Positions 9,701 to 15,943 of a stretch of 50,445 nt of DNA are shown here, one piece after another. The notes beneath the pieces were generated by a model. That model searched no databases and was not told the origin of the DNA. It worked only from the letters and a program-made list of their open reading frames with translations. The stretch covers positions 14,628 to 65,072 of the forward strand of contig DGVB01000005.1 in the NCBI GenBank assembly GCA_002395805.1, in the 5' to 3' direction. The translations under genes were made by a program, and so were the position numbers. How positions within the stretch are numbered: position 1 is the stretch's first letter; the number at the start of each line of letters is the position of its first letter. The DNA is from Bacteroidales bacterium UBA4295 (GTDB lineage: Bacteria; Bacteroidota; Bacteroidia; Bacteroidales; Paludibacteraceae).

Positions 9701-10940
9701 CTGGCGTATAACTATTAGCACTACTAGCAATTCCCCATCCGGAACCAGCTGCAGAGGCACGAACTACAGAATATGAATATATACGCGTATCACTACCCGA
9801 AATGTTAATTTTTGCAGATTGTTGACCTTGTATACCATCAGATGCTTGTACTACATATGTGAATTGGTTAGAGAAAGCTGTTGTTACTTTACCGGCACCT
9901 ACAGTTGCAACAGATGTACCCGAAGATGTTTTAAATACTATAGCAGCACTTTTATTAGTTCCACTACCAGCCACATCTATTACAATTTGATCACCTGCTG
10001 CAAATGTATGACCACTACCTAAGTCTATGAGGATATCACTCGATGGTTTTAGATAAGATTTTGTATTAACTGTTACGCCATTATCGGCTTTTGTAACTGA
10101 AGAACTTGCGGACCCTGGATCTGTATCAATTTCGTAATACGGGCTTGTTGACTTTAAGTGTGCTGCATAATACGTTGTATAACTTGAAGTTGCTCCATAT
10201 GCCACACTTATATTTCTCACCCTAACATCATTGGAATTTTTGGATAAAATTATTGCTTTTACAGGAGAAGTAAAAGTAATGACTATCGTATTTTCGGTTC
10301 CGTTTTGTCCATTCAAGTTAATATTTTGCAACGAAGATAATGTGCTGCCATCCTTTGTAGCAGTAAACCCAGATGCTGAAGTAGGAGTAGTAAAAGCTCC
10401 TCCTGTTGAGTAAGCCACATCTAAACAATTTCCTGCACCATCATTATGTTTACATGCTTTGAAGGAAATGCTATTAATATTTGTAGACTCCGAATATATA
10501 AAAATTGAAGAAGACGAGTTGGTTTTAAACACCGACTGACTTGATGTATTGTTGATTTTTTCAGAAGCATATGTACCCTGTACCGTCACTCCATCCTGCG
10601 TGTATATATATTCAGTTGGAGCATCTACGATCAATGGACTTGCTCCCCACACCACACCAACATTGGCCATACTCATCACGAGTACGGCAAAAATCATTGC
10701 CACGCGTTGCAGCATTTTTGTGATAGGGGTTTTGTCCTGATTAAGTCCTGGTCTTGTGCTGGTAATCCTAGACTTTCCTACTGGTGTTGCCGTACTCTTG
10801 TAGTACCCTTCCCGCTCTTCTGTTTCATTTTTTGACGGGAGGGTTTGATAATTTAACGGTTTGACACAGTTGACACAGTTGGCACTGTTCTCTTGGCCCT
10901 TTTGACTCAAATCAAAGAAAGTAGTAAATACATTCTCCAT
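726..10940 (-). CDS. Giant secreted mosaic protein with InlB-type repeats, CBM26-like and Ig-like domains
   Basis: The product has 3404 residues and is probably a surface adhesin or glycan-binding protein. A signal peptide starts at Met76 (KMLQRVAMIF..., ending near VVWGAS), preceded by an unusual 75-residue polar extension. A CBM26-like starch-binding module (AWPG, IFTNNGGG) lies at about 503-590. Six InlB-type (Listeria-Bacteroides) repeats end in LYAQW-like motifs near residues 685, 763, 1345, 1415, 1678 and 2025. Ig-like domains lie near 947-1030, 1850-1943 and 2397-2480, and a bacterial Ig-2-like domain at 2298-2393. An unassigned conserved-looking region spans about 2593-2863. The C-terminus ends in a short tail (DHVYIIRGGKIYDVMGK) similar to the tails of the other two giants here, probably a T9SS-type signal. 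The likely start is 10940, or Met76 at 10715 if the extension is untranslated. No catalytic motif was recognised. Confidence 0.85.
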   Translation of the reverse strand: MENVFTTFFDLSQKGQENSANCVNCVKPLNYQTLPSKNETEEREGYYKSTATPVGKSRITSTRPGLNQDKTPITKMLQRVAMIFAVLVMSMANVGVVWGASPLIVDAPTEYIYTQDGVTVQGTYASEKINNTSSQSVFKTNSSSSIFIYSESTNINSISFKACKHNDGAGNCLDVAYSTGGAFTTPTSASGFTATKDGSTLSSLQNINLNGQNGTENTIVITFTSPVKAIILSKNSNDVRVRNISVAYGATSSYTTYYAAHLKSTSPYYEIDTDPGSASSSVTKADNGVTVNTKSYLKPSSDILIDLGSGHTFAAGDQIVIDVAGSGTNKSAAIVFKTSSGTSVATVGAGKVTTAFSNQFTYVVQASDGIQGQQSAKINISGSDTRIYSYSVVRASAAGSGWGIASSANSYTPASDEMSGSGTVTKTLSLSAGTDLQFKIVDISGNVWYGNGEIWGGTKTQSVSSTGTANNCHLLTTEAGNYTFSFNTSTKDLTITYPNSYTFYYANTGSWSKVYVYKFTSNGSTGNNAAWPGVEIVSPAYTCGGTDYYETTSDGYAKLIFTNNGGGDSNQTSDMVVSSSDAGKYTSGNKSGGTTTWNAFPTYTVTYNKNGDGAGGAGSVTGSVPTDSNSPYACGSTVTVLGNTGSLAKDGYNFIGWNTAPGGGGTSYVADATFTISANTTLYAQWELIPTYDVIYNTNGGTGGSTASQTGNLSGAQVTTRANGFTKTGYKFKWWNTAANGSGEDFYPGEKVTIASADVNLYAQWEEVASGWAYWVGDVNVSSTTTDITGNGVTMRFTNSGGAWNTDVSQDKNRVSKYNSTTDKHAKVLAVDADDEYLQVHFTDGKPINTLKLGVVNTDESTANAMVVLYSTTADFSSGEYEKVTHNSPGYTQATKSMTDFSPSTENKYYYARIYRKISTAVYSQTGGSGKTIRIYAVKAQKGATCTAPSTVTVTPTNDNGYRYTPGETISLTCTASGGSGGDYSYQWQKYYDSDWHDIADATSAVYSKSNCTTSDGGSYRCIVSTGEGCETISDGGDGYKIRVWTFNGNYSGSGFVANNITWTGANTGTVTLTLNANSTYEFKVMDNDGKEFGCNSGITADASNWTFYTNNGNCALTTGKVAGEYTFTIDITNVGSNNISVSVAYPKMRIYMSGGSTTWCNDDPVFFAHTYGGADNDVMMTAHSCEAGLFYADVPSYNSKVTFTRQKTGSTEIAWYGDDNYLNKSEDNISIVSNNLFTCTGWNTTPNPDEGTFSGSTYSAATYTISFDGGSGSTGSMSSISSIACGADQAITANSFEKTGYNFSCWHADVDVTVGGATVTSGSAIANSATIQNITGNITLTAQWTPDVVGHTVTYNYNGATGGAGTPSATGASVTLPNPTRTGYELDGWYTTAGEKVGAGGATYEPEADITLYARWEEECDAGGVSKSTADVPATGYTTYQEVGGSNVVFTSTPSLKFKYKTADGTLINNPSSTATLNNAYSCQIKSNSSNKGSIKTNSTFSNVDSISFYFAASDKNGCKIAVWFSTDNFSTDSTSLLSATAIASSRSNEEFIRKVIAIPSGKKANTLTFKFRFTADGSGKTCYMDSLKVYSSTTGGGTCYHVYYHGNGAESGYVNDTVSYTAGSKATVLNYNYGRYPLAKAGNDFQGWATSAGGAVAYTAGQKIDITSADVHLYAKWAVASTALVTWTMNLNTGTWGAASTSTTDGTNISSIGTARTGGGDSKKEEATAKVTMAAAEVSGTAAPSNSANFTFTIAGGKQVEINKFDCKVFNVASGNRTYKAQISDAAGNVYNSTNTVAVSAEATLTDASFVFGSTKILRGAVTIRVYAWGSGSEFRMGPDVKFYGTVDDYACATPSEPTISGVSEYVPGQTITLTATHEGENYDNLTTYTWYKGDAWGSKSQVQAAATGAAGYTFTKDPCAAGDAGKYWCEVANGTCNAHNSEGYNVIVYPTYSITWELNGGSWGEVEHKDSYTQFDEDYTLPTPTKTGFVFAGWYGASDFSGLPTVVLGAGSVGNKEYYAKWGAVVTVSWTVTKVDDELYRGGGGYSVKAVINEPDWSTGFMDELELTATEGVTLKNIEVSENGESKVQVTADFDITTDLAADATSITFTLNVPADGTYGPAELTHDEDLTSCAGSSTIWDFTTNDFLNGGTWSTSSGAENKAYATDGTTILKYYAGGSGDEWDSSNEQLKTKGATEFTSGTGKKQMTKKYFLFPSLSGKGTISVVYGTTSNDLKIYEATSNNIYGLEPIITLTSTSTTSASYTFDGDKKYYMNMESDKVYFKRITFTASSGGITPTLSWSPALASDGDWDSGNNRLNKETGDVDFTFVANQNKNSLGTITYSSSDETVATVNATTGKVHIAGAEGTATITATLAASGCFDGATATYTINVVDNCIDVPGTISTTDRGCSGIEMTVSGHTTSGETVSYQWYKVGTPDEIVGTNSATFTATEAGEYYVVVRNTGADHCAMASTNTIKVAAKAAISVPTNIVDSWYVKNGRRTPDIALWKTTGVSTFTVKNNASGATIENIGGCTFELKDGIIYLKGTTSDGAAPSGMEAGDLVIKVEVKDECGSNTKTSSTITIHRQAATAYKEIAFVADGGKGMKKDSITVGHGDGTELYEYLDSVGTAAENRLFKLSERNIYWTTDEKAIREEYSQFDAILITDDPSTNTVVKKGDDYKTKGYVNAFGTMVDVRPIFTMEAYVSALKNWGSKGIKGSPESPNPRQYEMRLECKDHEIYGAGLPVPSDYTNVWEETIGGETFRHVILVDSTKGVYKGVKYNKETKGNEKPALQGFTGEAAGSLLGLGRILEGTLQAAIERQEEPAARLLVMGINAKALQPTCALTNEGKTVIKNILIYLLKTNMEEVDDCSNYFTGKIDNDWSKADNWSKSALPSSEAKVRILAPCMISGIQPHVAQVAIVSSGESSIRGTNRNGDKTCDGRLTINADGALIVDGKVLAAQAPHFAANNLKPTTPEDLIINTNGSAQAALIFDNEEAKTKATVNYYSLGRKISGDYQYQYFAVPMEYVSVSPTFANENHGGTKIYTYVYNAGAGWTRRGYYDDLYAFEGLGITTNTTEDHMSYTMTGTLASTATQEISMSAAGDGYNLVGNSWMAPIQIAALSEDNTDTNITKTAYIYCTGHDGGTGSASAEGAETAGQWIPIPFAASGTDGWRSAGKLSVIPAMQAFQIKTAADATLTMDYSKVVRGSDNSLTERMRAPKRTANHTGNEMTIIRVSDTKTYTDVCLFEGEQFSEAFDNGWEAEYMEGDGRSAQFYAMNGEDKMAVMATDELEGTPVCFAPGKESNYTISFFGGDGHYYLNDLKEEKSTLMEQGNTYSFSYEEGDMPHRFLISTTPFGIPSVTTGCGGVEAQEKVQKVVYNDHVYIIRGGKIYDVMGKMMK

Positions 10941-11027
10941 GGTATTCTTGTGTGTTTTTATGTTATTCTATTTGTGTTTTTTTAGACTAGCCGACTAGCT
11001 ATTTATATAAAATATAAAAATCGGATG

Positions 11028-11035
11028 CAAAATTA
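11028..11035 (-). promoter_or_regulatory. Bacteroidota -7 element for the 3404-residue gene
   Basis: The minus strand reads TAATTTTG, matching TAnnTTTG. No good -33 element sits about 20 bp upstream. The implied 5' leader to the ATG at 10940 is about 80 nt, or about 305 nt if Met76 is the true start. The leader includes an 8-bp direct repeat containing CTAGTC. Confidence 0.45.
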
Positions 11036-11129
11036 CTACATTTTCACAATATAGATGTGGAAAAATCAACACTATTTGACGAATTTTCGCCACTTTTGCC
11101 AAATTGAGTTAGCAAAATAGGGTGTTTTG

Positions 11130-11160
11130 TTGCATATGTGCATTTTTTGTTGTACCTTTG
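11130..11160 (+). promoter_or_regulatory. Bacteroidota promoter of the DUF4421 gene
   Basis: TTG at 11130-11132 and TACCTTTG at 11153-11160 are separated by 20 bp, matching the Bacteroidota consensus. The implied transcript starts near 11167 and gives a leader of about 44 nt to the ATG at 11211. This supports that start over upstream ATGs at 11127 and 11136, which overlap the promoter. The surrounding bases closely resemble the metG promoter region at 47173-47195. Confidence 0.65.
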
Positions 11161-11210
11161 CATTCGATTTAAAAAACTTTCCGCCTGGTAAACTATCCGC
11201 CTATCTAAAA

Positions 11211-12659
11211 ATGAAACGATTCTATTTCATAGTAGTATCATTTATTATCGCGAGTACGTGTGTGCTCGCGCAGGAGATTGATATCTCCGGCACAGGGGCG
11301 ATTGTTAATGCGGCAGCGGGGCAGAATGATACGACCGCGTCGGCTAATAGTGCGGCAAAGCCGCTCAATGATGCTTCGGCGGAGCTGAATGATGCTTCGG
11401 CACAACCTACGACCCAAAAGCCGGAGAAGAAACCGAACAAGGCTCTGCTCTTCTTCTATCGCACAGGTAACTGGGTCGATAACTACTTGCAGCGAGGGAT
11501 AGATACTTCGTATATCGGTCTGCCGGAACATAGCTGGCGCGTGGCGTACACCAATGGTATGGTGGGCGTACACTCGACCATCACCTCTTATATAGACAGA
11601 CCGGATCTCAACATGCCCAGTATCGCGCTATTCAACCAAACCACCCCTTCCGTTGATTTAGGATTCAATGTGGGTTACCGCGGTTTCGGCTTCGGCTACA
11701 GTTGGGACGCCATCAACGCCTACGCCCAGCGCCTCTCCTTCTCGCTCGGCAGTAAGTTTATCGGTCTTGATTTCAGCATCCATACCAGCACGAATATCCA
11801 GACATCCGGTCTTGTCACATCGGGCACATACACCCAACCTATGCCTAATATAGCCCAAAACAACGTCACGATCACCAATGCCAACCTCGATATATGGTAC
11901 GCGCTGAACGCGCGTCATTACTCCCACCAGGCAGCCGTCAAACAATCGTATATCCAGAAGAAAACCGCCGGTTCGCTACTGCTCCATTTGGCGTATATGT
12001 CCAGCCAAGTGCAATTCGACGAAAGTTTCCGGAAATCAGACATGCCATTCCTGCCTGCGCTCATGTCGGGCTTAACCGCACTCCGCACGCGCCAGATAGC
12101 AATCGGTATCGGTTACGGCATCAACTATACGCCCAACAAAGGCAAAGTCGTTCTCCATGCCTCCGCTGCAGCGATGTTAGTGACCTATTCCGTCAACCTC
12201 GCTTCCTATTATATGCCGGACAGTATCGTGACTGAGTTTCCGAGCCAGGCGATGTTTAATATGGAGCCTTCTTCCCCGGTTCATGTGACGGGTAACATGC
12301 GCGCCGCGGTGAGTTGGGAGATCAACAAATGGGTTCATCTGAATGCCTGGGCAACGGCAGATCATATCCGCTTTAAGTCCAAATGGACGCAGAACGACAA
12401 CTATATCACGCTGAAAAACTGGAACTGGAAAGTGCAGGTGGCGGTAGGCGTCCGTTTCGGCGCGGGAAAAGACCGGTTGCAGCGGGCGCTTTATGGAATG
12501 ATGCAAGCAAGCTTGCCAATGATGCTGCTTCGCAGCCTAATGATGGACCGAAAAAAAGCCGGATACCCAAATGGATCACCGACTTTTTCTGGAGCCCGAA
12601 AGATTAGGCTTCCTAATATTCTGTTTTTCTATTTTACCTTACCATCACATGCTGGGTAG
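11211..12659 (+). CDS. DUF4421-type outer-membrane beta-barrel protein, probable 3' frameshift
   Basis: As read, the product has 482 residues. A signal peptide (MKRFYFIVVSF...CVLAQ) is followed by an Asn-Asp-Ala-Ser-rich segment (LNDASAELNDASAQP) at about 45-65. The body matches the DUF4421 family of Bacteroidota outer-membrane proteins: TGNWVDNYLQRGIDTSYI near the start, then alternating amphipathic strands ending at VGVRFGAG. After about 12490 the reading frame becomes Met/Leu-rich and runs into the end of the convergent gene at 12634. The -1 frame instead continues with LWNDASKLANDAASQPND and ends at 12607 (WITDFFWSPKD), mirroring the N-terminal ND-A-S segment. A single-base loss, an assembly error or -1 frameshifting at the A7 run at 12551-12557 could explain this. 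The function of the family is not established. Confidence 0.78.
   Translation: MKRFYFIVVSFIIASTCVLAQEIDISGTGAIVNAAAGQNDTTASANSAAKPLNDASAELNDASAQPTTQKPEKKPNKALLFFYRTGNWVDNYLQRGIDTSYIGLPEHSWRVAYTNGMVGVHSTITSYIDRPDLNMPSIALFNQTTPSVDLGFNVGYRGFGFGYSWDAINAYAQRLSFSLGSKFIGLDFSIHTSTNIQTSGLVTSGTYTQPMPNIAQNNVTITNANLDIWYALNARHYSHQAAVKQSYIQKKTAGSLLLHLAYMSSQVQFDESFRKSDMPFLPALMSGLTALRTRQIAIGIGYGINYTPNKGKVVLHASAAAMLVTYSVNLASYYMPDSIVTEFPSQAMFNMEPSSPVHVTGNMRAAVSWEINKWVHLNAWATADHIRFKSKWTQNDNYITLKNWNWKVQVAVGVRFGAGKDRLQRALYGMMQASLPMMLLRSLMMDRKKAGYPNGSPTFSGARKIRLPNILFFYFTLPSHAG
12490..12607 (+). other. Likely original C-terminus of the DUF4421 protein in the -1 frame
   Basis: This frame encodes a hydrophilic Asn/Asp/Ala/Ser-rich stretch and ends in PKWITDFFWSPKD. 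It resembles the ND-A-S segment near the N-terminus of the same protein and leaves a normal 26-bp gap to the convergent gene. It is unlikely to be a separate gene because an ORF in this frame would start inside the last beta-strands. A run of seven A at 12551-12557, in context CGA AAA AAA GCC, is the only obvious slippery site. Confidence 0.55.
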
Positions 12660-15600
12660 CACGGGCATTATTGCTCTGCAGCACCAGCAGGAACAGACCT
12701 TCTGCATCCGGCGTGCGGATCTCCGAGTCGTTGTATTGCTCGGACGAATACCGGCGACCCATCATATCGTACCAGCTTGCCGTACCTCTGCCTTTGACCT
12801 GCAGCGTGGATGACGGTTTTACCAGCGACGGCATATCGGTTACCTCTGCCGAAACCGGCGACGGGATAAACGCACAGGTGAATAACTTCACACCGTCATT
12901 ACGCGTCAGCAAGGCTTGATACTCCTCGCCGAAACGCAACTGGCTGCCTTCGCCTGCGTAATAATTGAACTCTATCGCTTCCGCTATCGGCTGACCCGAT
13001 ACATACCATTGCACGGAGTCAAACTGATAACCGCCGTTGTACTCGGTGTTCTTGATCGCCAGCACATCATTCCATCGCTGCGCGATAACTGCCGAAGCAT
13101 ACTGCATCGTCACGGTAAACGGTATCGTTACGCTGAACTCCGGCATCGAATCAACAAGCAACAGCGATCCCTCATATACGTTCGGATAGAGATTATTCAG
13201 CGGTACTGCTACCTCGTAATGACCCTTCTTCTGCATCTCCTGTACCATGCCGCTGGACGGAATAGCCGGATCGGTGAAGGTATAGGAATATCTCAGACTC
13301 CTGCCGCGCGCGATATCATAGATGATATTCAGCGCCGGATCGCCCTCGCAGAGCACATACGCCGTGTTCGGCATAGAAGCAATCAGCGACTCGTATATCT
13401 CCAGATTCAGCACCCATGTCGTGTCGCAATGACCCGGCATCGGGATAGTATCTATCATCGACTTGGTGTCTGTGCCGTAAGTACGGCCGTGCTTGGTGAA
13501 CGGCAGGCTCTCCGGCAACAGCATCGTATCCTCGAAGATACGATACGGCTCTACCAGCTCCAGATAGATAATACTGTCGCAGGTCGTCTCCGGATTGAGC
13601 AGCACTACGGAATCCACTACGCCATAGGTGCGGTAAGTGGTATCTCTGCTGATCTTCGTATTCTCCGCCCATACATATCCCGCCTTGCGATCAGCGTCGC
13701 AGAGAGTGATCGTCTGTGTCTCGTGCGTCGGACCGAGCGGCTCCAGACGCAGGGTATCATAGATGATAGACTCACATGTACCGCAGGTGGTACGCAGAGA
13801 GATAGGGAAGACACCGCCTTCTGCCGGGAGGTCGAATGTAGGACTTACCTCATCGGACCAGCCGTACGGCAGACCTTCGATATTCCATTCGTACGTCTCG
13901 ATATGATAATTCTTATTTTTCAGCGTATCATTGGTGACATGGTCTATCTCCTGTACCCACGAATCCGAAGCATCCAACTTCAGTTTATACACTCCCTCGG
14001 TACAATGACGGAGAATCTGCGGCTTTTTCATCACCGAAACCGGATTGGTAGCCAAGGTAGAAGCATAGAGCGAGAAATAACAAGTACTATCCTGCACGAA
14101 CATACAATCCACTACATAGAGGCTGTCGTCCTGGTAACCGGCATTGAAATTCTGCCCGCGTCCAAGGATATACTGCTCCGGCAGCGAACCGTCCGCACGG
14201 CGGTATTTCTCATTGTATGCGTACGCCCAGCGATACTCAAATCCATCCGGCGCAGTGAACTCCGGGTTGATCTCGCCGCACTTCATGCCTTTCAGTTTAC
14301 CATCGGAGCAACCGAGGGTGAAATACGCATAACCGAAGTGAGCATTGAAAACGCAATCGAACGTGGTAAGGCGAACTGTCAGCTGTTTGCCGGCATATGC
14401 TTTCTTTTTAAGGTTGACTCCTACAGTAGTCCACTCTTTCCAGAATATATCGGTATATGAACCTTCAATCAGTTCCTTAGGCGTAACGTGCCATCCTTGC
14501 GCTATAGCTTCGGATGTCAAATTACCATTTTGGCGAACACTATTGGCATTGAAATCCGCCATACCGCATCGTCCAATAGACTGACCTCCCACGAGTATAT
14601 CCAGCATGAAACGCGGATTCTCATCATCATCATGTGTAGGCGCTTCCAGAATAGGCAGATATTTCAGCAGCAGCACCGGATACTTAATGGTATCCACGTT
14701 GAAGGTGAACTCGATACGCTCAGCGAACTCTGCGTCATCCCAGTTACCAAGACGCACCGATGCCAATTCACCGTCTGGAACCGTTTTGGCCATATAACCC
14801 GTGCGCGGCTCCAATTCCGTGCGATCGAAATGGACTACATGAAGACTATTGATATCTGACGGTCCGTGGTCCTCTTTCCTTATAGTAAAATTATTATAGG
14901 TCTCTGTGCTAGGGTGACCCGACGAGGGAGTAGCAGCAACATAGCACGTAGCATTATCCAGGTTCAGATAATCCACACATAATTGATCAGGATAGTAGAT
15001 CAGTTTGGAGACAATGGCCTTCAAACTATAGTAATCCACATCACATTTCGTACGAACAATGAAGTCCGTCTGACCGATTGGAAGTCCGGTAAAACTGGTC
15101 TGATTACCCGTCACAAGTTTCGGTCCGGACCAAGTGCCTGTTTCATAGGAATAGGCACTGACCTCATATTCCGTACCTGTACCTTGCCAATCCAGAGTAA
15201 CGGTTGTTCCGTTAGGAGTAACCTTCAGATCATCAGGAGCATCGCAAGGTGTATTGTCGGTAATATTGATATTATCCACCATAGCAGCGGGCTGCTGCGC
15301 TTGGTTGGAACCGTTAGTCCATGCAAAAGCGAGATAGTGGGGTGTACCATCGCATTCGCTATTCGGAATAGTTACTGCACACTGATGCCAAGTAGCTGTA
15401 CCGTTCAGAAAGTCCATGTTGGCCATAGGCTGGAGAGGAATGATATAGTCCTCGTACTGGGAAGGAACTGCTCCACTGGAAGAAGCGATGGAACGAATCC
15501 TGATGGAATCACCGTTAGCCTTCGTTACCGGAATCCAGAACAAATACAGACCATCAAAATTGCTGGCTACGTTCGCCATAGCGCACCAGTCGAAATAGAG

Positions 15601-15933
15601 CGTATAGTCGCCCGAGTCCAGATGATCCAAACGGATCGTATCATACGCAAAGACAAAACAACCGGCGGTATTGGTATAATGAGCAGTCTGACCATTATCG
15701 TCCGAAATGAACAAGCCATAATGACCGTTTTTGTCATTATTACCCGGTTCGCCGATATACCATTTATTCTTGAGTTGGTTAGCAATCGTTTGATTTGCCG
15801 TAGGGTTCTTTGTCCAACGGGCACGCGAAGCCTCTGACTCAAAATCACAGGTGTATCTTCTAACTGCTTGTACAGGCGCAGCAAAAGCGAGCGCTGCTAC
15901 CAGTATTATTTGAACCAATCTTTTCATATGCAT
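12634..15933 (-). CDS. Large T9SS cargo protein, paralogue of the upstream gene
   Basis: The product has 1099 residues. The signal peptide is MKRLVQIILVAALAFAAPVQA, and the start may be the second Met (15927). It begins with a lectin-like 'choice-of-anchor' type region (YTCDFESE, then TLYFDWCA) to about 230. A short fibronectin-III-like unit follows at about 230-310, then a module with ASVRLGNW, WKEWTTVGV and HFGYAYFTLGC. The C-terminus (ASWYDMMGRRY, GLFLLVLQ, HVMVR) looks like a T9SS type-A sorting domain, so I infer export through T9SS and attachment at the surface. It is last in a four-gene operon, 10 bp after its paralogue. No enzyme motif was recognised. Confidence 0.82.
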   Translation of the reverse strand: MHMKRLVQIILVAALAFAAPVQAVRRYTCDFESEASRARWTKNPTANQTIANQLKNKWYIGEPGNNDKNGHYGLFISDDNGQTAHYTNTAGCFVFAYDTIRLDHLDSGDYTLYFDWCAMANVASNFDGLYLFWIPVTKANGDSIRIRSIASSSGAVPSQYEDYIIPLQPMANMDFLNGTATWHQCAVTIPNSECDGTPHYLAFAWTNGSNQAQQPAAMVDNINITDNTPCDAPDDLKVTPNGTTVTLDWQGTGTEYEVSAYSYETGTWSGPKLVTGNQTSFTGLPIGQTDFIVRTKCDVDYYSLKAIVSKLIYYPDQLCVDYLNLDNATCYVAATPSSGHPSTETYNNFTIRKEDHGPSDINSLHVVHFDRTELEPRTGYMAKTVPDGELASVRLGNWDDAEFAERIEFTFNVDTIKYPVLLLKYLPILEAPTHDDDENPRFMLDILVGGQSIGRCGMADFNANSVRQNGNLTSEAIAQGWHVTPKELIEGSYTDIFWKEWTTVGVNLKKKAYAGKQLTVRLTTFDCVFNAHFGYAYFTLGCSDGKLKGMKCGEINPEFTAPDGFEYRWAYAYNEKYRRADGSLPEQYILGRGQNFNAGYQDDSLYVVDCMFVQDSTCYFSLYASTLATNPVSVMKKPQILRHCTEGVYKLKLDASDSWVQEIDHVTNDTLKNKNYHIETYEWNIEGLPYGWSDEVSPTFDLPAEGGVFPISLRTTCGTCESIIYDTLRLEPLGPTHETQTITLCDADRKAGYVWAENTKISRDTTYRTYGVVDSVVLLNPETTCDSIIYLELVEPYRIFEDTMLLPESLPFTKHGRTYGTDTKSMIDTIPMPGHCDTTWVLNLEIYESLIASMPNTAYVLCEGDPALNIIYDIARGRSLRYSYTFTDPAIPSSGMVQEMQKKGHYEVAVPLNNLYPNVYEGSLLLVDSMPEFSVTIPFTVTMQYASAVIAQRWNDVLAIKNTEYNGGYQFDSVQWYVSGQPIAEAIEFNYYAGEGSQLRFGEEYQALLTRNDGVKLFTCAFIPSPVSAEVTDMPSLVKPSSTLQVKGRGTASWYDMMGRRYSSEQYNDSEIRTPDAEGLFLLVLQSNNARATQHVMVR

Positions 15934-15943
15934 AGGATTGAAT

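Noticed and set aside
12383..12607. Separate small gene downstream of the DUF4421 barrel
   Set aside because: It overlaps the last barrel strands in another frame. It is better explained as the frameshifted C-terminus of the same protein.
12916..14460. 514-codon plus-strand reading frame opposite a T9SS cargo gene
   Set aside because: Antisense shadow: its composition is unlike a real protein and the minus strand carries clear T9SS and module motifs.
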